A stretch of 64,000 nucleotides of DNA, taken from positions 62,001-126,000 of the forward strand of contig QPMI01000648.1 in NCBI GenBank assembly GCA_004431415.1. The letters run 5' to 3'. Below the pieces are notes generated by a model, which did not search any database, was not told the DNA's origin, and saw only the letters and a program-made list of their open reading frames with translations. The translations under genes were made by a program, and so were the position numbers. This document shows positions 43,540 through 55,514 of this stretch, piece after piece (the stretch's first letter is position 1; the number at the start of each line of letters is the position of its first letter). The DNA comes from Cyanophora paradoxa (taxonomy: Eukaryota; Glaucocystophyceae; Cyanophorales; Cyanophoraceae).

Positions 43540-46500
43540 ATGAGGCGCAGCTCGAAGCCGGCGTCGCAGAACTCCCTCGCGTCTCCTCCGCTGGCGCAGG
43601 TCGAGCCGCCGCGCTCCATCGGAGAGCTGCGGCGGGCCAGCCTCGGTGAGCTGCCCGCGCCCCGCCGCCCGCGTCCCGGCGTCGCCCGTTCTGCTCCGAT
43701 CCCGGCCCCGACTCCCGCTCTCCGTCCTGGCCGTCGCCCTCCGTCCCTAGCGTCCCATCGCTTCTCTGTAGGCTGCGATCGCCCGCGGCTGACCTGACGG
43801 CCCGCGCCACGCCGGCAGTCTCGCGCTCGGGATCCATCTCTATGCCGGGCCAGCAGCAGCCGATGGTCGTCAACATCGAGATCGCCGACGGCCCCGGCCA
43901 GCGCTCCCCGGGGGCCCTCTCCCCCGAACGCGCCCGCGGCGTCTCGAGGGGGTGCGTGCCCCCCTTCCCCGCCCCGGCCGCCCCGCCCGCCCCGCGCCTG
44001 GTCCCCTGACCGGACGGGTACACCCCCGCAGGCCCGCGAGCGCCGGCAGCCTGGACCCCCGCACCATGCAGCGCAGCGCCGGCCCCGGGAACCAGGTCTG
44101 CCCCCCGCCCGCCCCGCCCCAGCGAGGCCCTACCCCCCTCGAATCGAATCGCGTACCCAGGGGGAGATCATGGACCGCATGCTCGCTCTCGAGCGCGAGA
44201 AGCAGGAGCTCCAGAGCAAGCTCTCCCAGTACGAGGTACCCCCCTCGGGAGGGTTCCCCGCCCCTGTACCCCCCGGGACTCAAGCCGCCGCTTCTCCCCC
44301 CCGCAGGGCCGTCTCAAGCCGCCGGGCTCCCCCGCCGGCAGCGGCAGCGAGTACTCGGGGCTCTCCTCTGGGTCCGAGGTTCGCGTAACCTCCCACTTTC
44401 GCACAAATCCTTCGGTACCCCGTGCGACCGGGGTACGCAGTACTCGCACTCGCCGGGCCCGGGGGGCCACAAGAAGGAGAAGACCGGGTTCCTGTCGCGC
44501 ATCTTCGGCGGCGGCTCCGGCGGCCACAAGCACGGCCAGGGCCACGGCAAGGGCAAGGAGCCGGCGGAGTCGCCGCAGTCGTTCTCGCGCGCCTCCTCCC
44601 ACCCGCCCTCCTCCGCCCCGCCGCCCTCGACGGGCCCCGGGACGGCCGGGACGACGCGGGGGCCCACCCCCGCCAGCCGCTCCTTCCACTGGGGCGGCGG
44701 GGACGAGGAGGGCAGCTCCGAGGCGCCCCCGAGGGCCCCCGCGGCCGTCACCGCCAAGCCCTGGGTCAGCTCCGCCGAGGTGCGTTCTCGATCGCTCCCG
44801 AAGAAACTCGCCCCCCGCGGACTCGAACGCGCGCCCCGCAGGTCGACAAGTACCGGCGCGAGATCGCGCGCCACCTCCCCGCCGGCATGCAGCCCATGGA
44901 CGTGGGGTACGCCTTCCGCGAGGTGCGCGCTGCCGTACCCCTCCTCTCTTCCCTCCTCCTTCATGTCTGACATTGGGGTACCCCGCTCCTCCGACGATAG
45001 GCGAACAACCTGCCCCACCAGCCCGAGCTCGCGATCGCGAACGCAGCGGCGGCCGCCGCCACCATGGCCCGGGGTACGCGTCGCTTCCCGGCCCCGCGTG
45101 AATCCCGTACCCCTCACGCGCTTTCGGCGCAGGCAACAGAGACGCGGACCCGGCGGCGATCGCTGCGGCGATCGCGGAGAGCGCGGTACCCTCCTCGGGC
45201 ATGCTGAAGGGCCCTGTACCCACCCTCTCCATCGGTGACCTAATGCGGGCCCGGCCCACCATCGCCGCCGGCGCGGCCCCGGCCACTGCCGCGGCCCCGG
45301 TTGCTCGCCCGGCATCACAGCAGTCCATCCCGGCGCCGGGCGCCGGGCGTCCGGCGCTGCAGCCGCCCTCCCAGCAGCCGCAGCCTCAGCGATCCTCGCC
45401 GCAGCATCAGCCTCAGCCTCAGCCGCAGATGCAGCCGCAAGCTGTCCGCCAGCAGCCGTCCCCGGCGGCGCCTCCGCAGCCCCAGTCGGTCGCGAGGCCT
45501 CTTGCCCCTCCGGCCCCCGCGCCCTTCTCCGCCTCCCCGCCCGCCCGCCCCTCCTCCGAGGCCGCCCCCGCCCCCGCGTCCGCCCCGCCGGCGCCGGCCC
45601 CGCTCAAGCCCCCGGCGGCCCCCGCGGCGCCGGCCTCCCGACGCTGTCGGCCGTCCCGCCGCCGCCTCCTTTGGGCCTCTCTCAGCCCCCAAGTCCCCGG
45701 GCCTCGCCATCCCGCCGGCCCCTTCCGGCGGCCTCGCCCTCCCGCCGGCTCTCTCGGGCGGCGTCCCGCCGCCCCCGCCCCGCCCGGACCCGGCGGCATC
45801 CCCGCACCGCCGCCGCCGCCCCCGGCGCTCGGCGGCGGGGGCGCGGCAAACCCAGCCGTCCCCGCCCCCAAGCGCGGCCCCTCCAAGGCGCCTTTATCTA
45901 CCCCCCCACTACCCCATTCCCACTGACCTTCTCTCTAGAACCTGCGGCGGGTGCACTGGGATCGAATCCCGCGGGACCGCCTCCAGTACACGATCTTCGC
46001 GCACGCTCCCTTCCACCAGGCGGGCGCCCCCCGCCCCCCCCCTCCACCCCGCCCAAGCTGAGATCGCGCTCTGCTCGCAGGACCCGATCTACATCGACCC
46101 CGCGGAGGTCGACGTCCACTTCGAGGTCACCAAGACCCGTCCGCCCGCCCCGCCTGCCCCGCCCCCGCCCCCGCTCTCCCTGTCGTCTGTCCTCACGGCC
46201 GGCCGCCGCGCCAGAGTCGAGGGGCGTCGGGCGCCGCGAGTCCGTCACCGGCGGCTCCGCCAAGGTGCCAAGGACCCCCCGCCCCGAGCTTTCCGCCCCC
46301 GACCCACCCCCCCGCTCGCCCCCCCGCGACAGACGAACATCATCGCGGAGAAGAAGGCCCAGCGCATCGGTGCCCCGCCCCCGCCCCCGCCCTCCGCAGC
46401 AGCCGAGGCTCCGCAGCTGAGGAGCCCTCCCCCCCGCCCCGCTGAGGCGCCAATCCCCCGCAGGGATCGTGCTATCGCGCTTCAAGCAGTTCTCCCGCCC

Positions 46501-49500
46501 CGAGCTCTCCATCGACATCGTCAAGGTCCGTTGAGGGGAGGAGGAGGAAGAGGAGAAGCGCCGGGCGGGGCGGGGCCCGACGGGCGGGGCCCGACGGGGG
46601 GGCGGGCGCGGCCGCGCAGGCGATCCTCCGCTTCGACGACTCCGACTTCGGCGAGACGCTTGGTACCCCCGCCCCGCCCCGCCCCGCCCCGATCGGGTCG
46701 ACTCCGCCCCGCCCCGCTCCTCTGCTAAGGCGCCGCCCGCCCCCGCCCGCCGGCAGACGACCGCGCGAGCACGATGCAGGCCCTCATCCGCGAGTGGTGC
46801 CACGCCTCACCCGCCCCCCGCCCCCGCCTCTAGCCGACGCGCGGGAGGAGGCGCCACGCGCCTCTCCTCCCCCGCCCCCGGCCCCTCGCCTCCAGCCGAC
46901 GCGCGCTGCGCCCCGCCCCCGCCTCCCCTCTGCCTCCCCCCCGCAGGCCGACGGCAGAGGAGGAGAAGCGGCTGCTGGAGCACGAGGGGGAGATGCGCGC
47001 CCTCGAGCGCCCCGACGCCTTCTACCGCGCCGTGCGCACACGCCCGCTCAAGACAAGCTGGCTAGATGCTAGATGCGAGATGGCTGCCCGATGGAAGCTG
47101 CTGCGCCCCGTGCTTCGTGCCCCCCAACGCACCCCTCTCGCCCCGTCTGAGGGCCCGCCCGCCACCTCCCGCGCAGGCGCTGGGGGTCCCGCGCATGAAG
47201 GAGAAGGTCGCGTGCTTCCGCCGCCTCGCCACTGGAGATAAGGGTCTAGGCCTCTATCTGAGCTCCACCTGATCTCCGTCTGAGCTCAGATCGCGTGCTT
47301 CCTCTACCTCGCCACGTTCGTCACCGAGCTGGCCACCATGCGCGCCGTCCGCCCTCTCTTTCCTTGCCTCTCGACTCGACTCGCTCCCGTCGCTCAGCGG
47401 CCGCAGGGCGCGCACCTCGTCACGAGCGCCTGCCACGAGGTCATGCAGAGGCGCGCCGGTTCCCGCCCCGCCGCCTTCCGCCCTTTACCTTCGCGCAGCG
47501 GGCGGCTTGCGCGGCTCTTCGAGCTGGTGCTGGCGTACGGCAACTACCTCAACCGGGGCACCGACAAGGGCAACACGCAGGCGCGCCCGCGCCCCCGCCC
47601 CCCTGGATCTTCGTGCACAGCAGCGAGCCCCCGAGCGCAGGGCTTCAAGGTGACGACGCTGCCGAAGCTGGTGGAGGCGAAGGCCGTCAACGCGAGCCGC
47701 GGCGTCAAGTCCCTCCTCCACCTCGTCGCCCTGGCGCGCGGGAAGACGGCCCCGCCAGCTTGCTAGAAGCCTAAGCCCAAGCCTAAGCTCAAGCTCAAGC
47801 GTGGGCCTAAGCTCAAGCTTAATTCTAAGCCTAAGCCCGATCATGAGCCTAAGCCCAAGCCCGAGCCCTAAGCTGACGTCCTCTCGGGGCGCAGGTGTGC
47901 CGGCGGGACATGCCGCTGGTGGCGGCGGTGCGGGAGGAGCTCCCCAGCCTCGCCGACGCCGTCCGTGGTGCGGTGCCCCAGGCTCGCCTCGCCTCGCCTC
48001 GCGTCCCCGTCTCTTACTCGGCCCCCGCCCCGCAGTGCCCGTGCAGACCCTCGGGGAGCAGGAGCAGGCGATGACCAAGGTCCCCCCGCCCGCCCGGCTC
48101 CGCCCGGTCGCCTTGCTGAAGGGCCGGCGGTGCGCAGGGGCTGGCGGACCTGCGGGAGGAGGCGGCCGCGTGCGCAACGGACGCCGACGCCGACATGTCC
48201 TGGGACGTCTCCGGTGCGCCCGCGCGGGGCGGGCCGGCGCGGGTCCCTCTCGTCTGCCCTCGCTCGCCCGCCCACGCCCTCCTCCCCCTCCCCGCCCGCA
48301 GGCCTCGCGCAGAGCTTCCGGCAGCAGCTCGTGGTGCGCTCGCCGCCCCCGGGTCGCGGGAGCCGATGCGAGGAAGCCGGTGCCGACTTTCGGCGCAGGA
48401 GTTCGTGCCTGCGTTCGAGGACCAGCTGGAGGCCGTCGCCGCCGAGCTCAAGCAGATGCGCGAGTCCCTCGCCGGCCTCTCCCGCTTCCTCGGCGAGGTC
48501 CGCCCCCCCCGCGTACCCCCCTCTCTGCTCTTCATTCTTCGTTCGCCGCTCCAGGACGAGCGGGCGACGCTGGACGAAACCATGGGCGTCCTCAACACGT
48601 TCCTCACCCAGTTCGAGGCGCGCGCGTACCCCCCGCGCGCTCCCCCTCCCCCCCGCTAGATCTAATTTGCTGCTGGCCGCAGACGTGCGTGGAGGAGCTG
48701 GGCAAGGCGGAGGCGGAGCGCGCGGCGAAGGCGCAGCGCGCCGCCCAGCGCGGCGGCGAGGGTCCGTACCCCCCTCTAAAGCCCCCCCCCCCCTCCCCCC
48801 CGAAATTTGATCTTTTTTCGCAGTGGAGGTGGACAACATCGAGCATCTGATCGCGGAGAAGCGGCACGCTCAGGTACCCCCCGCCCGCTCGAATCCATGT
48901 ACCCCCGGCCCACGCCGTCCCCGCGCAGGCGGTCGCGGGGGAGCCCGACGCCGTCGCCCTCGCTCTCGAGTACCAGTGCGCCTTTCCTGTACCCCCCCCC
49001 CCGTTGCCGCCCTGTACCCCCGCCCCTCCGGGCTGATCCCGCGCCGCAGGACCCTCATGGCGCAGCTGCTGCCGACCCCCCAGGTCCAGCATCCCGCGCC
49101 GGCCCGCGGAAAGCAGAGCTAGCCTCTGACTTCTCGCGCGCGCGCCAGGACCCGATGTCGGCGGTGGGTGCCGGCCTCCCAGGCGCTGCCAAGAGCAAGG
49201 GGACCGCCTCAAAGGTGCGGGGCGCCCCCGCTCGCGCCCGCGCCCGCGGCTCGCACCCGGGCCAGCTTCGTCTCACGCGCCCCGCCGGGCGCCCGCAGGG
49301 CAAGACCGCCGTCAAGCTGTGCGACGAGTGCGTCTTGTTTTGATCCCGAATCCTCTTCTAGAACCGTTAGCTGCTTTACACGGGACTCTTTTCAAAAGAC
49401 CCACTTTGACTGCCCTCTCATGAGCACCGACGCCTCAGGTGCGACCCGAACCTCTGCGACCGCTGCCGCAAGAACCTCCAGGCGCGCCGTACCCCCCCCC

Positions 49501-49869
49501 CCGGGAGACGGAATTGGATCCCGGCTGACGGATCGTTCCCCCGGGCAGTCGACGAAGGATCGCCTGGAGGAACTGAAAGAGCAGGTGGCGCGGGCCGGGC
49601 CGGGGGGCGGCGGGCCCCCGCCCGCCCCGGGCGGCCCGCCCCTGCGGCCCTCCCCGCCGCCCCGAGGGCGGGCCGCCCGCCCCGCCCCCGCCCCCGCCGC
49701 CCCGCCCCCCTTTGCGCTGGGCCTCCCCGGCGGCCCCACCCCGGCCGCCCCAAGGGCCCCGCCGCCGCCCCCGGCGCCGACGGCCGGCGCCGCGCCCCCC
49801 GCCCCGGCCGGGGGCGGATCCCTCGCGGACCAGCTGGCCGCTGCCCGCGCCCGCAAGGCCAAGGCCTGA
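43540..49869 (+). CDS. Formin (FH1-FH2) with C-terminal Cys-pair motif
   Basis: ATG at 43540 (MRRSSKPASQNSLASPPL), TGA at 49867-49869. Order: a disordered Ser/Pro-rich N-terminus; a short coiled coil at about 44165-44235 (MDRMLALEREKQELQSKL); a Gln/Pro-rich stretch (45300-45480); a proline-rich FH1 region (45530-45880), which binds profilin-actin; then FH2 from about 45940 (LRRVHWDRIP) to 48700. FH2 landmarks are TNIIAEKKAQRIGIVLSRF, LVLAYGNYLNRGTDKGNTQ, GFKVTTLPKLVEAK and SLLHLVALA, the last three being the conserved core that encircles actin barbed ends. After FH2 come charged helices, then C-x2-C-x4-C-x2-C (LCDECDPNLCDRC, built across an intron at about 49328-49438), and a tail ending GGGSLADQLAAARARKAKA that looks like a DAD/WH2-type basic end. 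The Cys motif is not usual in formins. It nucleates and elongates actin filaments in the cytosol. Confidence 0.85.
47764..47876 (+). repeat. AAGCCT/AAGCTC hexamer minisatellite in a formin intron
   Basis: About 16 imperfect tandem hexamers of AAGCYY type fill the start of an intron in the FH2 region. The unit matches the minisatellites in STAND-gene introns. Confidence 0.75.
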
Positions 49870-50718
49870 CCGCCCGCCTCCCTTAGCTTTCTGGGCCCGC
49901 TCCCGCCGGCCTCATCGATCCGGCCGTCTGCCGGCGTTCCCCTCCAATACCGATTCGTTACGCGTACGTGCATGCTTTCAGCTTTGCTTAACATCCGCAG
50001 CCCAGCAGTAGTAGTAGTGCATTGCAAGCCTGGTCGTGATCCCTTCAGCACGTGCATTTGCGCAGTGCGGTGCTCATACTATGATAGTCGATTGCCAATT
50101 TCTTCATGATCAGCTGCATTTTGTGTGCCGCCGTCCATATGCATTGGGTTCTATAGCCAGTGCATGAAATCAGCTTTCTCGTCATTTGTGAATTTCGAAT
50201 TGTGCTAAATCGATAGACTTCACGTATACGTGCATTTAGCTACATCGTGAGCGGTAGTGGTCATCAGCAGTATGATCATGTTCTTGACCAGATACACTTT
50301 GCATCGAAGTCGTGCACGTGAAAATCATGATCATGATCAAATTCGAAAGTCATGATCACATGCATATGTACAACTGCAAAACTATTATAATTATACGAAG
50401 TCATCGAATCAATATTAATCGGATCGCGAACGTAAATGTACCGTAGTACATGTGCTACGGATTCGAAAACCTACGATATATATCGATATCGACGACTTCG
50501 ATAAAACAAGCATGCAGCTGCAGCTGGCCATGGGAGCATTGGGAGCATTCGGAGCCTCAAGATCCTAAGGCCTCGGTTAACGTTGGGCTCGCGCGGGACG
50601 GCGCCGGCCGCCGCCGGGCTCCGATTGACATCAATCTTCGACGAATCGCACGATCCCCCCAATGCGGATCCGGCCGCATCCTGAATCCGGATCCAAAGCT
50701 GCGCGCGGCCTCGGGCTC
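49870..50718. other. Intergenic between convergent genes, AT-richer and palindromic
   Basis: Contains TGATCATGATCA-type strings at 50270-50360 and TATATATCGATATCGA at about 50476. No ORF with coding character; a run of TAGTAGTAG at about 50008. Confidence 0.6.
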
Positions 50719-51790
50719 ATGACCTGAGGAAGGAGGGCTCCTCCCCGGCGACCTCGCACACCTCAGCCTGCGTATGGTAATTATAAGCTGAGCGCAAACT
50801 CGGATCATCGGATCAAATTGGAGTCCGCCGCCGAGTCGGCTTGGGCGCACCTCGAGCTCGTTCCAGATGTCGGCGAGGGCGGCGCCGGCGCCGGCGGATG
50901 CCCGGACTCGGCCGTCTCCGCGAACAGCACCTCGCCCGACGCGGAGGTCGCCTGCGCGCGCGGGAGGCCCGTCCACGTAAGCTAAAAAAGGCCTAGGCTA
51001 AAGACCTCAAGCTTAAGCTTTTATATGATCATGATTAGGTCCGGAGCGGCTGCGGCCCGGCGGGCTGAATACTTAAGCTTAAGCTAAGCTCAAGCTCAAG
51101 TCAAGCTTGGAGCAGGCTAAATGAATTCGAAACGCTTCAGCTTGATCACGATCCAGACGCGGCACTCGTGCACGCGCGCGCCGCGGCGGGCGCACTGCGG
51201 CACGCTGGCGATGGCGAAGAGGTCATGATCAGCGTCCTCCGAGGCTCCGCAGGCTCGCCGGAGCGCGCGGAGGTCTGCATGGCGCAGGAGAGCTCGCCCG
51301 CCTCTGCGCCCTCGGCGCCCTCGGCGGCCTCGAGCTCGATAAAAATCTGCGAGCCCTTCCGCTCAGGCATAAACTGCGCGCGCGAGCAAATTTAATGCAT
51401 CCATGAGCAGCGTGACACATGCACAGCCCGAAAATTAAAGCTTGGGTTGGCAAGTGGCTCGATCCGATGATCAGAATCGAGCTCGCGGCACGCGCGCACC
51501 CCGCCATAGGACAGCTCGTCCGGATCCGTCTCGACGTCCTCCGTCGCGTCGGCGCGCGCGCCCTTGCGCTCGAGCATGAACTGCGCGAGCACACGCGTAC
51601 GTACACGCGATACACGTGGTACGCGCGCGGTCAGCGCAACGTCAACAGCTCCAAACGAAGGCAGGCGGCTCTGGATTCGAACCGTTTGAACGCACCCCGC
51701 CGCATGCCTAGGATCCGGAGAGCTCGTCGGTTTCAATATCCTCCGTCGCGTCGGCACGCGCGCCCTTGCGTTCGAGGCTTCGAGCTCGAG
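50719..51790 (-). CDS. Hypothetical protein with three related short exons
   Basis: On the minus strand three segments encode variants of one peptide: LERKGARADATEDIETDEL (51785-51715), FMLERKGARADATEDVETD (51588-51505) and FMPERKGSQIFIELEA (51372-51290). The last two are each preceded by a CAG acceptor followed by TTYATG, and are 200-300 bases apart. Downstream pieces (EDADHDLFAIASVPQ near 51200) lead to a final exon ending AEVCEVAGEEPSFLRS with a stop at 50719-50721. I cannot assign a family and the start is unknown. The first copy meets a stop soon after, so it may be a dead exon or a separate remnant. Confidence 0.35.
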
Positions 51791-52096
51791 TCGAGCCAAA
51801 CTAATTATAATTATAACTTCGGCGATGCATATGATATGAGCTCGAGCGCTCTAGGAGAACTCCGATGTGGGATCAACAATTTGATCTCCGCGGCCGGCTA
51901 ACGGCCGCGGATCCGGATCGATATCCGGATTCCGGCTCGAATTTCCGGAACTCTAGATCTGGGTCCGGCGAAGAGGATATCGATGCACCCCGCTAGGGCT
52001 CGTCCCCCTCCTCTCGGGGGTACTTCGTGTGTACGGATAAGGCCGACGCGCGCGCGGGGCCGGCAGCCTAGGTCTCTGCCGCCGCCATTTTCTGAG
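51791..52096. other. Intergenic
   Basis: Divergent region upstream of the F-box gene. It has ATTATAATTATAA at about 51802, GGATCCGGATCG and TCTAGATC palindromes, and nothing recognisable as a gene. Confidence 0.5.
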
Positions 52097-54311
52097 ATGG
52101 AGCCGCCGGCGAAGCGCGCGAGGGGTGAGGAGTGCGTGCTCGAGCAGCTGTCGGACGCCGCGCTGGCCGTCGCGCTCGCTGGCCTCGACGTGAACGACGC
52201 CTGGCGCCTGCGCGGTGTCTCCCGCCGGCTCAAGGCGCGCCCGCCGCCTGCCACTACTCGCCTCCCGCGTGGAGAACGGACAGTGACGCCGCCGCGCAGC
52301 GGATCGTGGAGGAGAAGGAGTGGGCGCGCGTGCGGATGGAGGCGGCGCGCCCGGCCCGCCTGAAGAAGCTGGCGGCGCTGCTCCGCGACGGCTCCATGAA
52401 GCTCGACGCCGGCGCGCGGCTGGAGCTCGCGCTCGGGCACGCCGACGACGAGAAGGAGCTCCGCCGCGCCGCCGCCTCCGTCCTCGGCGCCGCCGCGCCC
52501 TTCGGCATCGCAGGGGCGGCCCTCGAGGCGCCCATGCCGCTGGAGAGCACCTTCCAGGCCGCGCTCGACGCCCTCGCCCCGGCCGCCGCCTCCCTCCGCT
52601 CCCTCTCCGTCCTCGACACGCGCCCCGCCGCCTCCGCCCGGCCCTGGGAGGCGCGCGCGCGCGCGCCGCCCCCGCAGGCGACCCCACCGCCGCCCCCGCC
52701 TCCGCGCTGAGACGCGCCGCCGCCGCCGCAGCCGGACGGGACGTACCTGAAGGCGCGCCTGTCGCGCTTCGGGGCGCTGGAGGAGCTGCGCCTCCCGCAC
52801 GCCCGCCTCTCCGAGCGCGGCGCCGAGAGCCTCGCCGCCGCCTGCCCCAAGCGCGTTCCCCCCATCCAGCCCGCCCGCCCCCCTTCGAGTCCTACCAAAT
52901 CTGCCGCCCCCGGGTCCCCGCTGACGCCCCGCGCAGGCTGCGACGCGCGTCGCTCGCGTTCGTGAAAGCGGCCGCCGCCGGGCCTCTCGGGCGTCTCTCG
53001 GGCCTCGAGGAGGTGGGTGCGGGAGGGTGCGAGGGGGGAGCGCCGCGGGGGTACGCGCCGACGCGCTTTCGCCGCAGCTGGAGGCCACCCTCGGGGACGA
53101 CGCAGGGCCCGCCCTGGAGCCCCTCGCCTCCGGGCCCGCCGCCTCCTCCCTCCGCGCCCTCCGCCTCCGCGGCCCGTGCGCCACCCCCCGCCACCTCGCA
53201 ACCCCGTACCCCTCTACCCCTGCCTGGGCTGACCTCGGCCACCCGTCCCGTGGCAGGCCGGAGGGGCCGCAGGCGCTGGACGGGAGGGCCCTGCAGGCGA
53301 TCGGGCGCCTCTCGGCCCTCGAGACTCTCGAGCTCTCCGGCCTCTGGACCGTGCGTCCGTACCCCCCACGCCCCCGTGATAGTCCCCGTACCCCCGTCCC
53401 CCTCGAAGGCCCAAGCAGGTGTCCCGCGGGGTGTCCCCTGTGGATCTGGCGTCGATCGGAGTACCCCCCAAGCTTGCGTCCCTTTGCCTGCATCTCGGAT
53501 TCGCGGACCCGCCTCAGGCCCGCCCCCGCCTCTTCTCCCCCCGGCCCCCCTCCTCCCCCCCACCTCACGCCCCCAACACACAATCCGCATCCCACACATC
53601 CCCTCTTCGCTTATGCTCAACTCAGATTTCGGCCCTCGCGAGCGCCATTCGCACCGCCCCGGCCCTCCAATCTCTTGACCTGCTCCTCCGTACCCTGGCC
53701 CCCGCGGCGCCCAGCTGCAGCTCCTCGCCCTCCCCGCGACGCTGATGCTGTACCCCTTCCCTCAGTCCCCGGCTTCGGGTCCCAGGAAGACGTCCAGGCC
53801 CGCAGCGCCCCATACCCCCCCCCCCCCGCCCCCCAACCCCACTCATTCGACTGCACCCCCCACCCCGCAGGCGGCGCTGCGCGAGGTGGCCTCGGCGCGC
53901 CCCGCGGCCCTCCGGCGCCTCGCGCTGCACTCCTGCCCGCCCCTTTCCCCCAATCTCGCTCAGGTACCCCCGGGCCCCCCCGCCCTCCCTTCCCCCACAC
54001 CCCTCCCTCCCCCACGCTCATATGAGCCCCGCGAGGCCATCGCGGCGTGCCGCCACCTCTCCGCCCTCGAGCTCGAGGCCCGCCTCGCCTCCGAGGAGGG
54101 CCTCGAGGGGTACGCCGCCCTCGCCTCACTCCCCGCGGCCGTGCGTGCAGCCCGTCCCCCCTCTCCTCTTCTTTTTCATCCACGCTCCTCACGCACGCAC
54201 GGCCAGCGGGTGCGGGTGTCGGTGGCGTGTTTGGGGGGCGGACCGCTGCGGGCGGCGGCTCGGGGGCGCCTCACCACCCTCCTCCCGCGCGCTTTAGTCC
54301 TTGTTCCCTAA
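52097..54311 (+). CDS. F-box/leucine-rich protein, relative of the one at 20466-23155
   Basis: ATG at 52097 (MEPPAKRARGEECVLEQLSD), TAA at 54309-54311. The start matches the other copy in style (basic KRAR, then an F-box: LEQLSDAALAVALAGLDV, NDAWRLRGVSRRLK). The next exon resumes after an acceptor near 52301 (RIVEEKEWARVRMEAA, compare VVQETEWASVELRM in the paralogue), again without a clear GT donor. Leucine-rich units follow: ASLRSLSVLDTRPAA; FGALEELRLPHARLSERGAE; RLSALETLELSGLW; CRHLSALELEARLASEEG. Several introns contain GTACCCC (53203, 53358, 53964). Probable SCF substrate adaptor. Exons past 53500 are hard to join and the last exon is the least certain. Confidence 0.65.
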
Positions 54312-55141
54312 GAGATCCGGATCCCAATTGAAGCAATTATAATTGATTGTCTTGATTGCCCCTGGCCCCCTGGCTTTGTATCATAGTATCGATATTATAT
54401 CGATATCGTTTCAAACTCTAGATCTTGTGATCTGGCGCCGCGCAGTGGCGCGCGTTCGAAATTCGAATTCGAAAGATTAAACAGTAGAAACCGTGACGTC
54501 GCCCAGCACGCGTATAATAGCCGTATATACAGATCATGTGACAGATGTTTTGCCAGGCTCCTATATGTGTACATGTCCCTCGAGCTCGGTCGCTGAGATA
54601 GATCTAGTCTCTCTCAATCACCTTGATCATGAGGGGCAAGTGTCACTGGCAGTAGAATTCGAAACAGACGCCGCCAGCTGCAGCGCCGGCCGATATATAT
54701 CGCCGCCATAATTATTATAGGCTATATATCGGTGGCGTGCCACGGGCGCCCGGCCACGGCCCACGGCGTGGCAGTGACGGTGGCACTACGTACTGTAATT
54801 CGGGTAATATTTAAGACCCCAAAATAATTAGTAATCCCGGGGTTTGGTCGGTTTAGTAGGCTGAAAATAATTAAGAGATAGCCGCGCGGAGCGCTTTAGT
54901 AGCGGCCTTTGGAAGGGGGTGGGCGCGCCAGGGGGTCTTGATCTGTTGGAGAGTCCGGAAGCCCCCTCGCACTATAGCTAGCTTCTCCCGCGCGCACTGC
55001 AACTTTGGCTGCGCGCGCGGGCTACGTACCCCCCCTCGCACCTCGGTTTAGTATACGATAAAACTTTAGTACTCAGGCCTCAAAACTTTGGTACTATAAA
55101 GATCCAGTATACTAAATATTTCCCGACTTACAGTAGTACTA
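54312..55141. other. AT-richer intergenic DNA
   Basis: No gene seen. GATATTATATCGATATCG at about 54390 and TTCGAAATTCGAATTCGAA at about 54454 are strong dyads. A tract of TAGTACT/GGTACT words at 55050-55141 leads into the element nest. Confidence 0.5.
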
Positions 55142-55369
55142 CTGTAGATCCACAAAGTTATATTAGGCGTCGCTTTTCATAGACGTTTGCCCACCCGTCG
55201 TGATAGACGTTCACAATTGCAAAGATAGACGAGCTGCGGGTCGCTCCATACAAGCGTTACTATGGCATACCCCCTTCAGGGACAGTTAGACGGGGATTAA
55301 GTTAGACGAATGGGTGAACTCGTCTATCCGCGCCTAACTTTGTCGGCGCCTAACTTTGTGGATTGACAG
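55142..55369. mobile_element. Short inverted-repeat element A (TA-flanked, MITE-like)
   Basis: The left end CTGTAGATCCACAAAGTTA and the right end TAACTTTGTGGATTGACAG are inverted copies with a few mismatches. A TA dinucleotide abuts each end (55140-55141 and 55370-55371), as expected of Tc1/mariner-type insertion. 228 bases, no coding capacity. Inside are several GATAGACG words. Confidence 0.65.
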
Positions 55370-55514
55370 TATAGCGCTTGGGGAAGTTGGGCGTTAACGT
55401 TAGTACTGTAGTAGTACTGTACAGTACCCAGGGTAGTACTGGCTTAATTGCCGCGTAGTTAATGCTTAAATGCTTAAATTGCCGCGTAGTTAAATTCTTA
55501 AATGCTTAAATGTA

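Noticed and set aside
44168-45328. 386-codon open frame on the minus strand
   Set aside because: Antisense to the formin exons, Gly/Arg-rich, with no motif.
51898-53595. 565-codon open frame on the minus strand
   Set aside because: It lies wholly opposite the F-box/LRR exons and is Gly/Arg-rich low complexity, a typical antisense shadow in GC-rich DNA.
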